Below are positions 1 to 4,468 of a stretch of 5,620 nt of DNA, one piece after another. Position numbers and translations under genes: made by a program. Below the pieces are notes generated by a model. It ran no database searches, was not told where the DNA came from, and saw only the letters and a list, made by a program, of their open reading frames with translations. The stretch is taken from contig DJPX01000017.1 in the NCBI GenBank assembly GCA_002438635.1, positions 1 to 5,620 of the forward strand, in the 5' to 3' direction. Position 1 is the first letter of the stretch. Every line of letters starts with the position of its first letter. The DNA comes from Bacteroidales bacterium UBA6401 (GTDB lineage: Bacteria; Bacteroidota; Bacteroidia; Bacteroidales; UBA932).

Positions 1-25
1 AATCAAAAAAAAAAAAAACACGCCA

Positions 26-50
26 TCAAGTTCATTTTAGTTCATTTATA
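26..50 (+). repeat. Left copy of a 25-bp direct repeat (doubled GTTCATTT)
   Basis: This stretch contains the motif GTTCATTT nearly in tandem (GTTCATTTTAGTTCATTT at 30-47). A related 25-base stretch in the same orientation lies at 5525-5549, matching at about 20 of 25 positions. All readable genes of the window except the partial one at the right edge lie between the two. They could be old recombination or attachment sites, or only AT-rich similarity. No recombinase is visible in the window to decide this. Confidence 0.35.
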
Positions 51-216
51 CATACATAAACGCGCCGATGTTTACTACCAATGTATTTGCATACCTTCTT
101 TCCGATGTAATATTAATCCTCATCCTAATGAACTTTGAATTCTCCATCACCATAGCATAATGGTCGGAGAAGCTTCTACACTTCAAAAACTCCCTATAAG
201 CATACAGATACCTATT
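46..216 (-). pseudogene. Possible gene relic, unrecognised 3' end
   Basis: Reading the minus strand from 216 to 46 gives 56 codons without a stop, closed by TAA. The composition looks coding: varied residues, with stretches such as RYLYAYREFLKCRSFSDHYA and then, around the middle, a Met-Val-Met start-like cluster (ATG at 153) giving 35 aa. Upstream it is cut by TGA at 217-219, and no start codon precedes the first part, so at best it is the tail of a decayed gene. I do not recognise the family. It may also be a chance open frame. Confidence 0.22.
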
Positions 217-556
217 TCAACCCATAACACTCCCTTAAGCTTAAGTATCAAGTTATTAAGTACATCTTAATAAATCTATTTGGCCTATATCCTCGAAAAT
301 CTCATACTAATCTGACGCAACTTATTTTATCACGTTACTAAAACATTTTATATAGCAATTCTAACAATATCATGGCATATCGTATTTAAACAATTGCAAA
401 GATGAAAAGTTTAACTGCAATAATCCGGCAGTGTAATCAAATCGGTGCAACAGAAAGACTCGTAAAAAAAGGTCCAATTAAATCTTTTTGGAAAAAGAAG
501 ACAATAAATTGGATTAAAATTCTACATTTCATTTTACCACATATCAGCACTTTGTA
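217..556. other. AT-rich stretch without a visible gene
   Basis: Both strands are full of stops here and I found no start with a convincing coding run, no tRNA-like fold and no regular repeats. A 75-codon minus-strand frame reaching from 664 to 437 overlaps the hairpin and the 5' end of the Rpn gene and has a low-complexity, AT-driven composition, so it is not listed as a gene. Confidence 0.5.
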
Positions 557-592
557 AATTATCCGTGTAAACTCCTTTTTACACGGATAATT
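557..592. terminator. Perfect 15-bp hairpin, terminator or operator
   Basis: AATTATCCGTGTAAA at 557-571 is exactly complementary to 578-592, with a six-base loop (CTCCTT). A typical long U-tract is missing on both sides: the plus strand continues with ATATTTAACTTTG. It could be the terminator of a lost upstream gene. It also overlaps the expected -33 region of the promoter at 598-605, so it could equally be a binding site for a regulator, or an RNA fold. Confidence 0.6.
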
Positions 593-597
593 ATATT

Positions 598-605
598 TAA
601 CTTTG
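598..605 (+). promoter_or_regulatory. Bacteroidetes -7 box for the Rpn gene
   Basis: TAACTTTG fits the Bacteroidetes -7 consensus TAnnTTTG in all fixed positions. It lies 36 bases upstream of the ATG at 642, giving a leader of about 25-30 bases. The matching -33 box would fall at about 575-579, in the T-rich loop and right arm of the hairpin, and is only a weak match (CTTTTT). The position just upstream of the original Rpn start supports 642 as the ancestral start codon. Confidence 0.5.
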
Positions 606-641
606 TTTTCAAGATAGGACTTACTCCTGTCGAACTTAAAT

Positions 642-719
642 ATGGAAAATTTCATCAATCCCAAACAGGTCTATGCAGACCTAAGATCCGACTTTATGTT
701 CAAGAGAGCATTTAGTTAG
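642..719 (+). pseudogene. N-terminus of the Rpn nuclease, cut off by an in-frame TAG
   Basis: The ATG at 642 opens a 25-codon reading frame, MENFINPKQVYADLRSDF followed by MFKRAFS, then TAG at 717-719. Three sense codons later the same frame continues with the ATG at 729 of the Rpn nuclease. The segment ends in the D-F-M-F-K-R-A-F motif that usually opens Rpn-family (TIGR01784/PF12784) proteins, and family members typically read on through a few charged residues into I-P-F-L-N-A-V-L. So it is the natural start of the gene, separated by one nonsense codon (a G-to-T change in GAG would give it). It could be a true mutation, an assembly error, or a short leader peptide. Confidence 0.75.
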
Positions 720-728
720 AAAAACATC

Positions 729-1604
729 ATGATTCCTTTTCTTAATGCAGTGCTTAAAACAGATACGATAATCGATATCGATTATCGAGATGTGGAACAA
801 TGGGGACTATCTCCTGAAGACAGAAAAGTCTTTTATGATGTGTATTGCTATACTTTGGATGGAAATGATTTCATTGTAGAGATGCAAAAGCGCGAGCAGA
901 AGTACTATCGGGATAGATGTATCTTCTATTCTTCTTTTCCTATTCAGCGTCAGTTTCTCGATGCCAAAAGTGAATTTCTTTTGCAATTCGAAGACAAATC
1001 TGAAAAACCTCCTTTCATCTGGGACTATAGGCTTCATCCGGTATATATTATCTCTATCCTTGATTTTATCATGCAACACGAACCGTCTTGGCCACAAGAT
1101 AGATTCCATAGCTATTATAGACTTCAAGAAGAGACTTATCACGAGAAGTACAGCGATATTCTCAATTTTATCTTTATAGAATTGCCCCGATTTAACAAGG
1201 TGGCAGAAGAAATCGGAGATGATATCGACCGCTGGATGTATCTTTTCAAGAATATGTCAAAACTACAAAGTGTTCCGAAAAATTTCGAGAAGACATGGAT
1301 GTCGGATTTGTTCGATACCGCTAAAATCGCTAACTTCGCTCCGAAAGAGAGACAAAAATACTTGGAGGACCAGAAAATGTTATATGATTATCAGAACTGT
1401 ATAGACTTTGCTGTAGAACAGGCAGTAGAAAAGGCAGTAGAAAAGGCCGCGAAAGAAAATCTTGAGAAAGGAAAAGCAGAAGGACTTGCAGAAGGAAAAG
1501 CAGAAATCGCTATAAACATGCTGAAAAACCATGTACCCATTGAGCAAGTTTCCCTTTATACAGGGATGTCCGAAAGCGAAATAAACAAACTACTTGCTCG
1601 CTAA
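729..1604 (+). CDS. Rpn-family PD-(D/E)XK nuclease / putative transposase (N-terminally shortened)
   Basis: This is a recombination-promoting nuclease (Rpn) family protein. The family acts as a DNA endonuclease, is linked to RecA-independent recombination, and in recent work to phage defence. As read here the product has 291 aa. The nuclease core is at residues 33-57: D37 (in F-Y-D-V-Y), then E51-M-Q53-K54 (in F-I-V-E-M-Q-K), the D...ExQ form of the PD-(D/E)XK site. A helical middle follows, then a C-terminal module from M217 with four-residue repeats (AVEK/AVEQ at 228-243; GKAE/GLAE at 248-259) and a helix-turn-helix-like tail ending in L-L-A-R. The first 29 codons, including the conserved D-F-M-F-K-R motif, are lost behind a TAG at 717-719. 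The ATG at 729 has no Shine-Dalgarno, so translation from it depends on reinitiation. Catalytic residues remain, but the fold may be damaged. Family call is firm; activity is doubtful. Confidence 0.88.
   Translation: MIPFLNAVLKTDTIIDIDYRDVEQWGLSPEDRKVFYDVYCYTLDGNDFIVEMQKREQKYYRDRCIFYSSFPIQRQFLDAKSEFLLQFEDKSEKPPFIWDYRLHPVYIISILDFIMQHEPSWPQDRFHSYYRLQEETYHEKYSDILNFIFIELPRFNKVAEEIGDDIDRWMYLFKNMSKLQSVPKNFEKTWMSDLFDTAKIANFAPKERQKYLEDQKMLYDYQNCIDFAVEQAVEKAVEKAAKENLEKGKAEGLAEGKAEIAINMLKNHVPIEQVSLYTGMSESEINKLLAR
1364..1379 (+). promoter_or_regulatory. Internal Shine-Dalgarno and ATG inside the Rpn gene
   Basis: GGAGG at 1364-1368 lies eight bases before an in-frame ATG at 1377-1379. Bacteroidales genes seldom have such a strong ribosome binding site, and the Rpn gene's own starts lack one. 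The same arrangement, GGAGG, eight bases, ATG, recurs in the second module copy (1635-1650) although the codons between differ. This supports internal initiation of the C-terminal module. Confidence 0.55.
1377..1604 (+). CDS. Putative RpnS: separately translated C-terminal module (candidate antitoxin)
   Basis: The in-frame ATG at codon 217 of the Rpn gene would give a 75-aa protein, beginning MLYDYQNCIDFAVEQAVEKA and ending in the helical tail. In other bacteria the variable C-terminal domain of Rpn proteins is translated on its own (RpnS), dimerises through a helix that can carry a variable number of four-residue repeats, and inhibits the full-length nuclease (RpnL). Here the sequence shows an internal start of suitable strength, tetrad repeats (AVEQ-AVEK-AVEK-AAKE; GKAE-GLAE-GKAE), and a size fitting that model. 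Separate expression is inferred. Because the upstream start of the nuclease is interrupted, the small product may be the main functional output left. Confidence 0.5.
   Translation: MLYDYQNCIDFAVEQAVEKAVEKAAKENLEKGKAEGLAEGKAEIAINMLKNHVPIEQVSLYTGMSESEINKLLAR
1409..1505 (+). repeat. 12-bp tandem repeats coding four-residue helix repeats
   Basis: GGCAGTAGAAAA occurs twice head to tail at 1421-1432 and 1433-1444, with a diverged unit before it at 1409-1420. GGAAAAGCAGAA at 1470-1481 and 1494-1505 flanks a related GGACTTGCAGAA at 1482-1493. They code A-V-E-K and G-K-A-E/G-L-A-E tetrads. Each 12-base step preserves the frame, so slippage changes the helix length without breaking the gene, as described for the Rpn dimerisation helix. 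Confidence 0.75.
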
Positions 1605-1828
1605 CTTCACACCCGACGAAAAAGAAAAATACACGGAGGGCCAAAAGATGATTTACGATTATCAGAACTGTATAGATTTCGCAAAGGAACAAGGTCTTGC
1701 AGAAGGCGAAGTGAAAGGAAAACTCGAGACGGCAAAAAACATTATAAAGATGGGACTTTCCATCACACGGATTTGCCTTAGCGACTGGTCTTACAGAAAA
1801 AGATATAGAAAATCTTCTTCATCGCTAA
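1598..1828 (+). pseudogene. Second, orphan Rpn C-terminal module, frameshifted
   Basis: A 3' fragment of another rpn gene starts exactly at the stop of the first, in the +1 frame. It reads LANFTPDEKEKYTEGQKM, then IYDYQNCIDFAKEQGLAEGE, and a helical tail up to MGLSITRI. It then goes out of frame at the T-run 1772-1774. Removing one T restores ALATGLTEKDIENLLHR and a TAA at 1826-1828, the normal Rpn ending; as sequenced, the frame runs on to 1836 with an unrelated tail. The nuclease part is absent. It has its own Shine-Dalgarno (GGAGG, 1635-1639) and ATG at 1648, so before the frameshift it could have made a free RpnS-like protein of about 59 aa. There is only one tetrad pair (GLAE/GE) here against seven in the first copy. 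Confidence 0.75.
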
Positions 1829-1914
1829 CTCCATAGATGAAGCAAGATGAAATCTAACGCTCCTTAACCAGTAAAGTCTATACTTCACCAATTTTTCGCC
1901 CATTTCCACTAAAT

Positions 1915-1957
1915 AAAAACCTCTTACTATTTACCTTAAAGGTGAGAGTAGTTTTTT
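1915..1957 (+). terminator. Terminator after the Rpn block
   Basis: AAAAAC followed by CTCTTAC (1921-1927) pairs with GTGAGAG (1942-1948, one G-U pair) and, after a two-base bulge, with GTTTTTT (1951-1957). The T-run on the plus strand fits an intrinsic terminator ending the Rpn transcript. The A-run on the other side could let it act in both directions. The loop is rather large (14 bases). Confidence 0.55.
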
Positions 1958-1983
1958 ATTTTACGTTTAAAACAACCAATAAT

Positions 1984-1991
1984 TAAATTTG
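1984..1991 (+). promoter_or_regulatory. Bacteroidetes -7 box for the DUF1016 gene
   Basis: TAAATTTG is a full match to TAnnTTTG. A weak -33 counterpart (TTTACG, about 1960-1965) lies at the usual distance. Transcription would start near 1997, leaving a leader of about 15 bases before the ATG at 2012. This argues against the in-frame TTG at 2000 as start. Confidence 0.5.
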
Positions 1992-2011
1992 TTCTCAAAT
2001 TGCTGACAGAT

Positions 2012-3049
2012 ATGAACAAAATTCAGAGCATATACGGTAAGGACTTTCTGACAGAAATCAGACACATAGTTGATGCTGCCCGTCAGAAGGCATATTCAGC
2101 CATAAATTCCGCAATGGTCGAAGCCTATTGGCAGATAGGCAAGCGCATAGTCGAGCAGGAGCAGCGTGGGAAAGATCGTGCCGACTATGGAACGCAATTG
2201 ATAAAATTATTGTCCGCAGACCTCACAAAGGAATATGGCAAAGGATTTTCTATCAATTCCTTATATTATTTTCGACAATTCTATCTCTCCTTCCCTAAAA
2301 AACTCCCCACACTGTGGGGAATATTGACATGGTCGCATTACAAGCGGCTTCTCAGCGTCACAAATCCGAAAGCCCGTGCTTGGTATCTGAAAGAAGCCTC
2401 CGAGCAAATGTGGAGCTATCGCACACTTGACCGCAACATAGCATCACAATACTACGAAAGACTTCTTCTCTCGCAACATAAGGAAGTTGTCGAGTCGGAA
2501 ATGAAGGCATTGACAGCTCCGTTTGAACGCGACAAGATGGAGTTCATCAAGAATCCCACCGTTGCGGAGTTCATTGGCCTCAGTCCAAATAGAGACTTTT
2601 CAGAATCCGAACTTGAGGGAGCTATCATTGACAACCTCCAGAACTTCCTGCTGGAACTCGGCAAAGGATTTTCATTCGTGGCTCGCCAAAAACTTGTCCG
2701 CACAGAAAAGAAAGATTACTTCATAGATCTCGTATTCTACAACTACATTCTCAAATCATTTGTACTCATAGACCTCAAGACCACCACCATAACCCATCAG
2801 GATGTCGGCCAGATGGATATGTACGTCAGGATGTACGACGAGAAAGTGAGAGGGAAGGATGACAACCCTACAATCGGCATTGTCCTCTGTTCCGAGACAG
2901 ACAACGACATCGCTCGCTACTCCGTACTCCACGACAATGACCGTCTCTTTGCCTCGAAATATATGCTATATATGCCGACAGAAGAAGAGCTCCGCACAGA
3001 AATCGAGCGGCAGAAAGAATTCTTCCGACTACAGCACGGAGAAAAATAA
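2012..3049 (+). CDS. DUF1016 / YhcG-type PD-(D/E)XK nuclease family protein
   Basis: The product has 345 aa, the usual size for the family. Residues about 10-155 are the DUF1016 N-terminal helical domain (A-Y-W-Q-I-G-K-R-I-V-E-Q-E around 38-50, Y-G-x-x-L-I-K-L-L-S near 59-68, L-Y-Y-F-R-Q-F-Y around 84-91, W-S-H-Y-K-R-L-L at 107-114). Residues about 175-325 are the nuclease domain: F-I-G-L then S-E-S-E-L-E-x-A-I-I-D-N-L around 197-209, F-I-D239-L-V-F-Y, V-L-I-D254-L-K256 and G-Q267-M-x-M-Y. D239, D254, K256 and Q267 fit the PD-(D/E)XK active site, with Asp instead of Glu in the D-L-K position, which is common here. I chose the ATG at 2012 (TTG at 2000 is 12 bases upstream) because of the promoter position. 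Members often sit beside restriction-modification or other defence genes; no methylase is seen in this window. It has its own promoter and appears intact. Cellular target is unknown; role in DNA metabolism or defence is inferred. Confidence 0.92.
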   Translation: MNKIQSIYGKDFLTEIRHIVDAARQKAYSAINSAMVEAYWQIGKRIVEQEQRGKDRADYGTQLIKLLSADLTKEYGKGFSINSLYYFRQFYLSFPKKLPTLWGILTWSHYKRLLSVTNPKARAWYLKEASEQMWSYRTLDRNIASQYYERLLLSQHKEVVESEMKALTAPFERDKMEFIKNPTVAEFIGLSPNRDFSESELEGAIIDNLQNFLLELGKGFSFVARQKLVRTEKKDYFIDLVFYNYILKSFVLIDLKTTTITHQDVGQMDMYVRMYDEKVRGKDDNPTIGIVLCSETDNDIARYSVLHDNDRLFASKYMLYMPTEEELRTEIERQKEFFRLQHGEK

Positions 3050-3100
3050 GATATTATAACCAATAAATAAACAATAATTTTCTGGCAAACCACGTATTGC

Positions 3101-3150
3101 GATTTTGCGTGATTAGTTGAGATTTGCTGTGATTGGTCGCGATCTTGACG
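3101..3150 (+). repeat. Five-unit decamer array, GATT every 10 bp
   Basis: The blocks GATTTTGCGT, GATTAGTTGA, GATTTGCTGT, GATTGGTCGC and GATCTTGACG follow one another without a gap. The first four begin with GATT and the fifth with GATC, exactly one helical turn apart; G/T-rich remainders are loosely similar. The next block no longer fits. It lies 51 bases after the stop of the DUF1016 gene. Possible roles are a phased protein-binding array or a decaying minisatellite. Confidence 0.6.
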
Positions 3151-3322
3151 GCACTCTTCTGTGGATTGTTAAATGCAAAAGAATAACAAATAAATGTTAC
3201 CTTTAATTTTAATTATTTTTAGTAACAGTTTTCGAGTATTACAAGGGACAATCCAATGTGCTTAAAAACTATTTATTTCTAAGCGATACTCTTATCTTCA
3301 TGTACAGCGAAATTTCAATTTT

Positions 3323-3352
3323 AAAAAAAAACAAAGCATTTACCTTGTAAAG
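3323..3352 (-). terminator. Weak terminator candidate of the minus-strand block
   Basis: On the minus strand a small stem (TTTAC, loop AAG, GTAAA) is followed after a few bases by nine Ts (complement of the A-run 3323-3331). It lies about 60 bases beyond the stop of the zinc-ribbon gene. The stem is short, so the call is weak. Confidence 0.3.
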
Positions 3353-3409
3353 TTTTGACTTACTGTAATGTAGACAATAACAAAGATAGTGCTTGTTAAA
3401 AGAAAGAAT

Positions 3410-3592
3410 CTATTTTAATACTTTGCTAGAGAGTTTTCTAAGCCACCCTAGATAGCCAATAACATATCCATTGGCACCACAACGAGGGCAAGGCATCGGC
3501 ATTGAGAGAATCGTCGCACCCTCCTCAATGTCTAAGGCTTTATAGATATACCCACATCTTGGGCATCTAAACCAAGTCGTTCCTCTTACCAT
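3410..3592 (-). CDS. Small zinc-ribbon protein, 60 aa
   Basis: The protein begins MVRGTTWFRCPRCGYIYKAL and has two C-P-R-C-G knuckles, with cysteines at 10, 13, 35 and 38. This CxxC-x21-CxxC layout is a typical zinc ribbon, so it very likely binds one zinc ion. The tail is basic (R-K-L-S-S-K-V-L-K). Such mini-ribbons bind nucleic acids or partner proteins; nothing in the sequence tells which. It is the last gene of the minus-strand block, 36 bases after the acidic protein gene, and probably shares its transcript. There is no strong Shine-Dalgarno, which is normal in Bacteroidales. The conserved cysteine spacing makes it much more than a chance frame. Confidence 0.75.
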   Translation of the reverse strand: MVRGTTWFRCPRCGYIYKALDIEEGATILSMPMPCPRCGANGYVIGYLGWLRKLSSKVLK

Positions 3593-3628
3593 ATCAATTT
3601 CTTTTTACATCAAACGACACATACAAAA

Positions 3629-3775
3629 CTAATCATCATCATTTCCATCGGGATACATCATATCAAGAGCATCTTGATTAGTATTCTCCGTCACTTCTTC
3701 CCAATCTTCTGGATTGTTTTCATAATCCTCGTACTCTTCTTCCGAGAGATCCCAAATTGTCCTATCTTCACTCAT
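3629..3775 (-). CDS. Small acidic protein, 48 aa, function unknown
   Basis: Reading the minus strand from the ATG at 3775 gives MSEDRTIWDLSEEEYEDYEN, then P-E-D-W-E-E-V-T and an end in Y-P-D-G-N-D-D-D before TAG. About 40 percent of residues are Asp or Glu, with few basic residues, so the net charge is near -18. It has no membrane segment or cysteines. The codon pattern and regular residues (W8, W25, Y15, Y18) look genuine. Very acidic small proteins can act as DNA mimics or as antitoxin-like partners; here the basic zinc-ribbon protein encoded next door would be a natural partner, but that is inference. I do not recognise a family. Confidence 0.68.
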   Translation of the reverse strand: MSEDRTIWDLSEEEYEDYENNPEDWEEVTENTNQDALDMMYPDGNDDD

Positions 3776-3815
3776 TATTTATATTTTAAAATTTTATCTA
3801 AACGATAATTGCTGA

Positions 3816-3880
3816 ATTCAAATTGACAATGCAACACTGTCGAGTCGCCGATTCAAGTGAATAGTGCAACACTTCCGAGT
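3816..3880. repeat. Pair of 30-bp direct repeats, possible IS30-type ends
   Basis: Copies at 3816-3845 and 3851-3880 match at 23 of 30 positions and share ATTCAA, TGCAACACT and CGAGT. The pair is enclosed by inverted GCTGAATTCAA (3811-3821) and TTGAATTCGGC (3880-3890; 10 of 11). Sequences with TTCAA...TGCAAC are reminiscent of terminal repeats of IS30-family elements, from memory and not checked. No transposase is present, so at most this is a scar. It separates the 44-aa gene from the acidic-protein gene. Confidence 0.5.
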
Positions 3881-3898
3881 TGAATTCGGCACAGTATT

Positions 3899-4033
3899 TT
3901 ATTTGCTATTTTTCTTAGTTTTACCTCCTGTGACAATAACTATTACGTCAACAATAAAATCCACGACTTTTTTAACAGTATCGCCCTGTTCAGTAGTCAA
4001 ATTTTTATTTGATTTAATAAAGTTTTTTTTCAT
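3899..4033 (-). CDS. Small basic protein with a hydrophobic segment, 44 aa
   Basis: From the ATG at 4033 the frame reads MKKNFIKSNKNLTTEQGDTV, then K-K-V-V-D-F-I-V-D-V-I-V-I-V-T-G-G and a lysine-rich tail, ending in TAA. The segment at residues 23-34 (V-V-D-F-I-V-D-V-I-V-I-V) is strongly hydrophobic with two Asp spaced five apart, flanked by Lys on both sides, so it could be an amphipathic or membrane-inserting helix. It lies 55 bases after the Asp-box gene on the same strand. The base composition is clearly more AT-rich than the two genes upstream. I recognise no family. Its build resembles the 46-aa protein of the same block. Confidence 0.6.
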   Translation of the reverse strand: MKKNFIKSNKNLTTEQGDTVKKVVDFIVDVIVIVTGGKTKKNSK

Positions 4034-4088
4034 GATTCTTAAATTATTTTTAAGTTTTCTAAATTTGTTTGATTGAAATTAAACTGTA

Positions 4089-4436
4089 TTACCTTCTTCG
4101 TTCCCATGTCAGCCCTTGGTTTCTCGAGGCATATAATCCCTTTGTAGTAGTTGCAAGCATCTCCGATCCATCTGATGCGAGAGAAAGGAACTCCCCAACT
4201 CCGGAATTACAATACCTTGAAATCCAAGACGCTCCACCATTCCGAGAAAGATAAAGGCCCTTTGATGTAGCGGCGAAAACCTCCGTCCCCATCACCAACA
4301 AATCCCTGAATGTTCCTACCGAACTCATGCAAAACCTGTTTAACCAAGCCCTGCCGCCATTAGATGAATATTCAATACTATTCTTTTGCATATTTATACG
4401 CAAAAGGTCTTTTCCATAAGTTACAATTTGTGGCAT
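4089..4436 (-). CDS. Asp-box (BNR-like) repeat protein, 115 aa
   Basis: The product starts MPQIVTYGKDLLRINMQKNS and has three Asp-box motifs of the S-x-N-x-G-x-x-W type: S24-W31, S64-W71 and S104-W111. They are spaced exactly 40 residues apart, each followed by an R-F/Y-C or R-R end and preceded by a K-G-L-Y-type strand. Asp-boxes are beta-hairpin loops in sialidase-like beta-propellers. Three blades are too few for a closed propeller, so it may assemble as a dimer or form an open sheet stack. There is no signal peptide, so it is probably cytoplasmic and not a sialidase. An ATG at 4508 in the same frame is rejected as start because it lies inside the preceding gene, and the ATG at 4436 is 32 bases after that gene's stop. 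Similar short proteins are known from Bacteroidales as hypotheticals; function unknown. Confidence 0.78.
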   Translation of the reverse strand: MPQIVTYGKDLLRINMQKNSIEYSSNGGRAWLNRFCMSSVGTFRDLLVMGTEVFAATSKGLYLSRNGGASWISRYCNSGVGEFLSLASDGSEMLATTTKGLYASRNQGLTWERRR

Positions 4437-4468
4437 AAATATATCTAAATTAAAAATAATCAACTTCC

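Larger units (their letters stand above)
1327..1832 (+). repeat. Tandem Rpn C-terminal modules bounded by TCGCTAACT
   Basis: TCGCTAACTTC occurs at 1327-1337 (coding I-A-N-F inside the Rpn gene) and again at 1598-1608 (across its stop codon); TCGCTAACTCC at 1822-1832 spans the stop of the second module. The stretches between, 271 and 224 bases, both code an ANF...KY...QKM[LI]YDYQNCIDFA module with a C-terminal tail. The proteins are roughly half identical, so this is not a fresh duplication. It is more likely a fusion of two neighbouring rpn paralogues through the shared short sequence. Confidence 0.6.
3050..3409. other. Intergenic stretch between convergent blocks
   Basis: No coding frame is convincing here. 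It holds the 10-bp GATT array (3101-3150) and an A-run at 3323-3331 that could serve as the terminator tail of the minus-strand block. No clear terminator follows the DUF1016 stop. Confidence 0.6.

Noticed and set aside
437..664. Minus-strand open frame of 75 codons
   Set aside because: It overlaps the hairpin, promoter and the true N-terminus of the Rpn gene; composition is AT-driven without motifs.
807..1142. Minus-strand open frame of 111 codons opposite the Rpn gene
   Set aside because: Shadow of the clearly recognised Rpn coding frame.
2000..2014. TTG at 2000 as start of the DUF1016 gene
   Set aside because: The ATG at 2012 fits the family and the promoter box, which would place the transcript start about at the TTG.
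3097..3150. CRISPR-like array at the GATT repeats
   Set aside because: Units are only 10 bases long with no spacers and no cas genes.
3381..3388. TATCTTTG on the minus strand as a promoter
   Set aside because: No -33 partner at the right distance and no gene downstream; it lies just after the stop of the zinc-ribbon gene.
3880..3893. TTGAATTCGGCACA resembling a cloning adapter (EcoRI site plus GGCAC)
   Set aside because: The match is short and it belongs to a local repeat with a related inverted copy at 3811-3821, so chance is likelier than vector sequence.
3864..4254. Plus-strand open frames of 70 and 61 codons
   Set aside because: Shadows of the 44-aa and Asp-box genes on the other strand; low-complexity Phe/Leu-rich translation.
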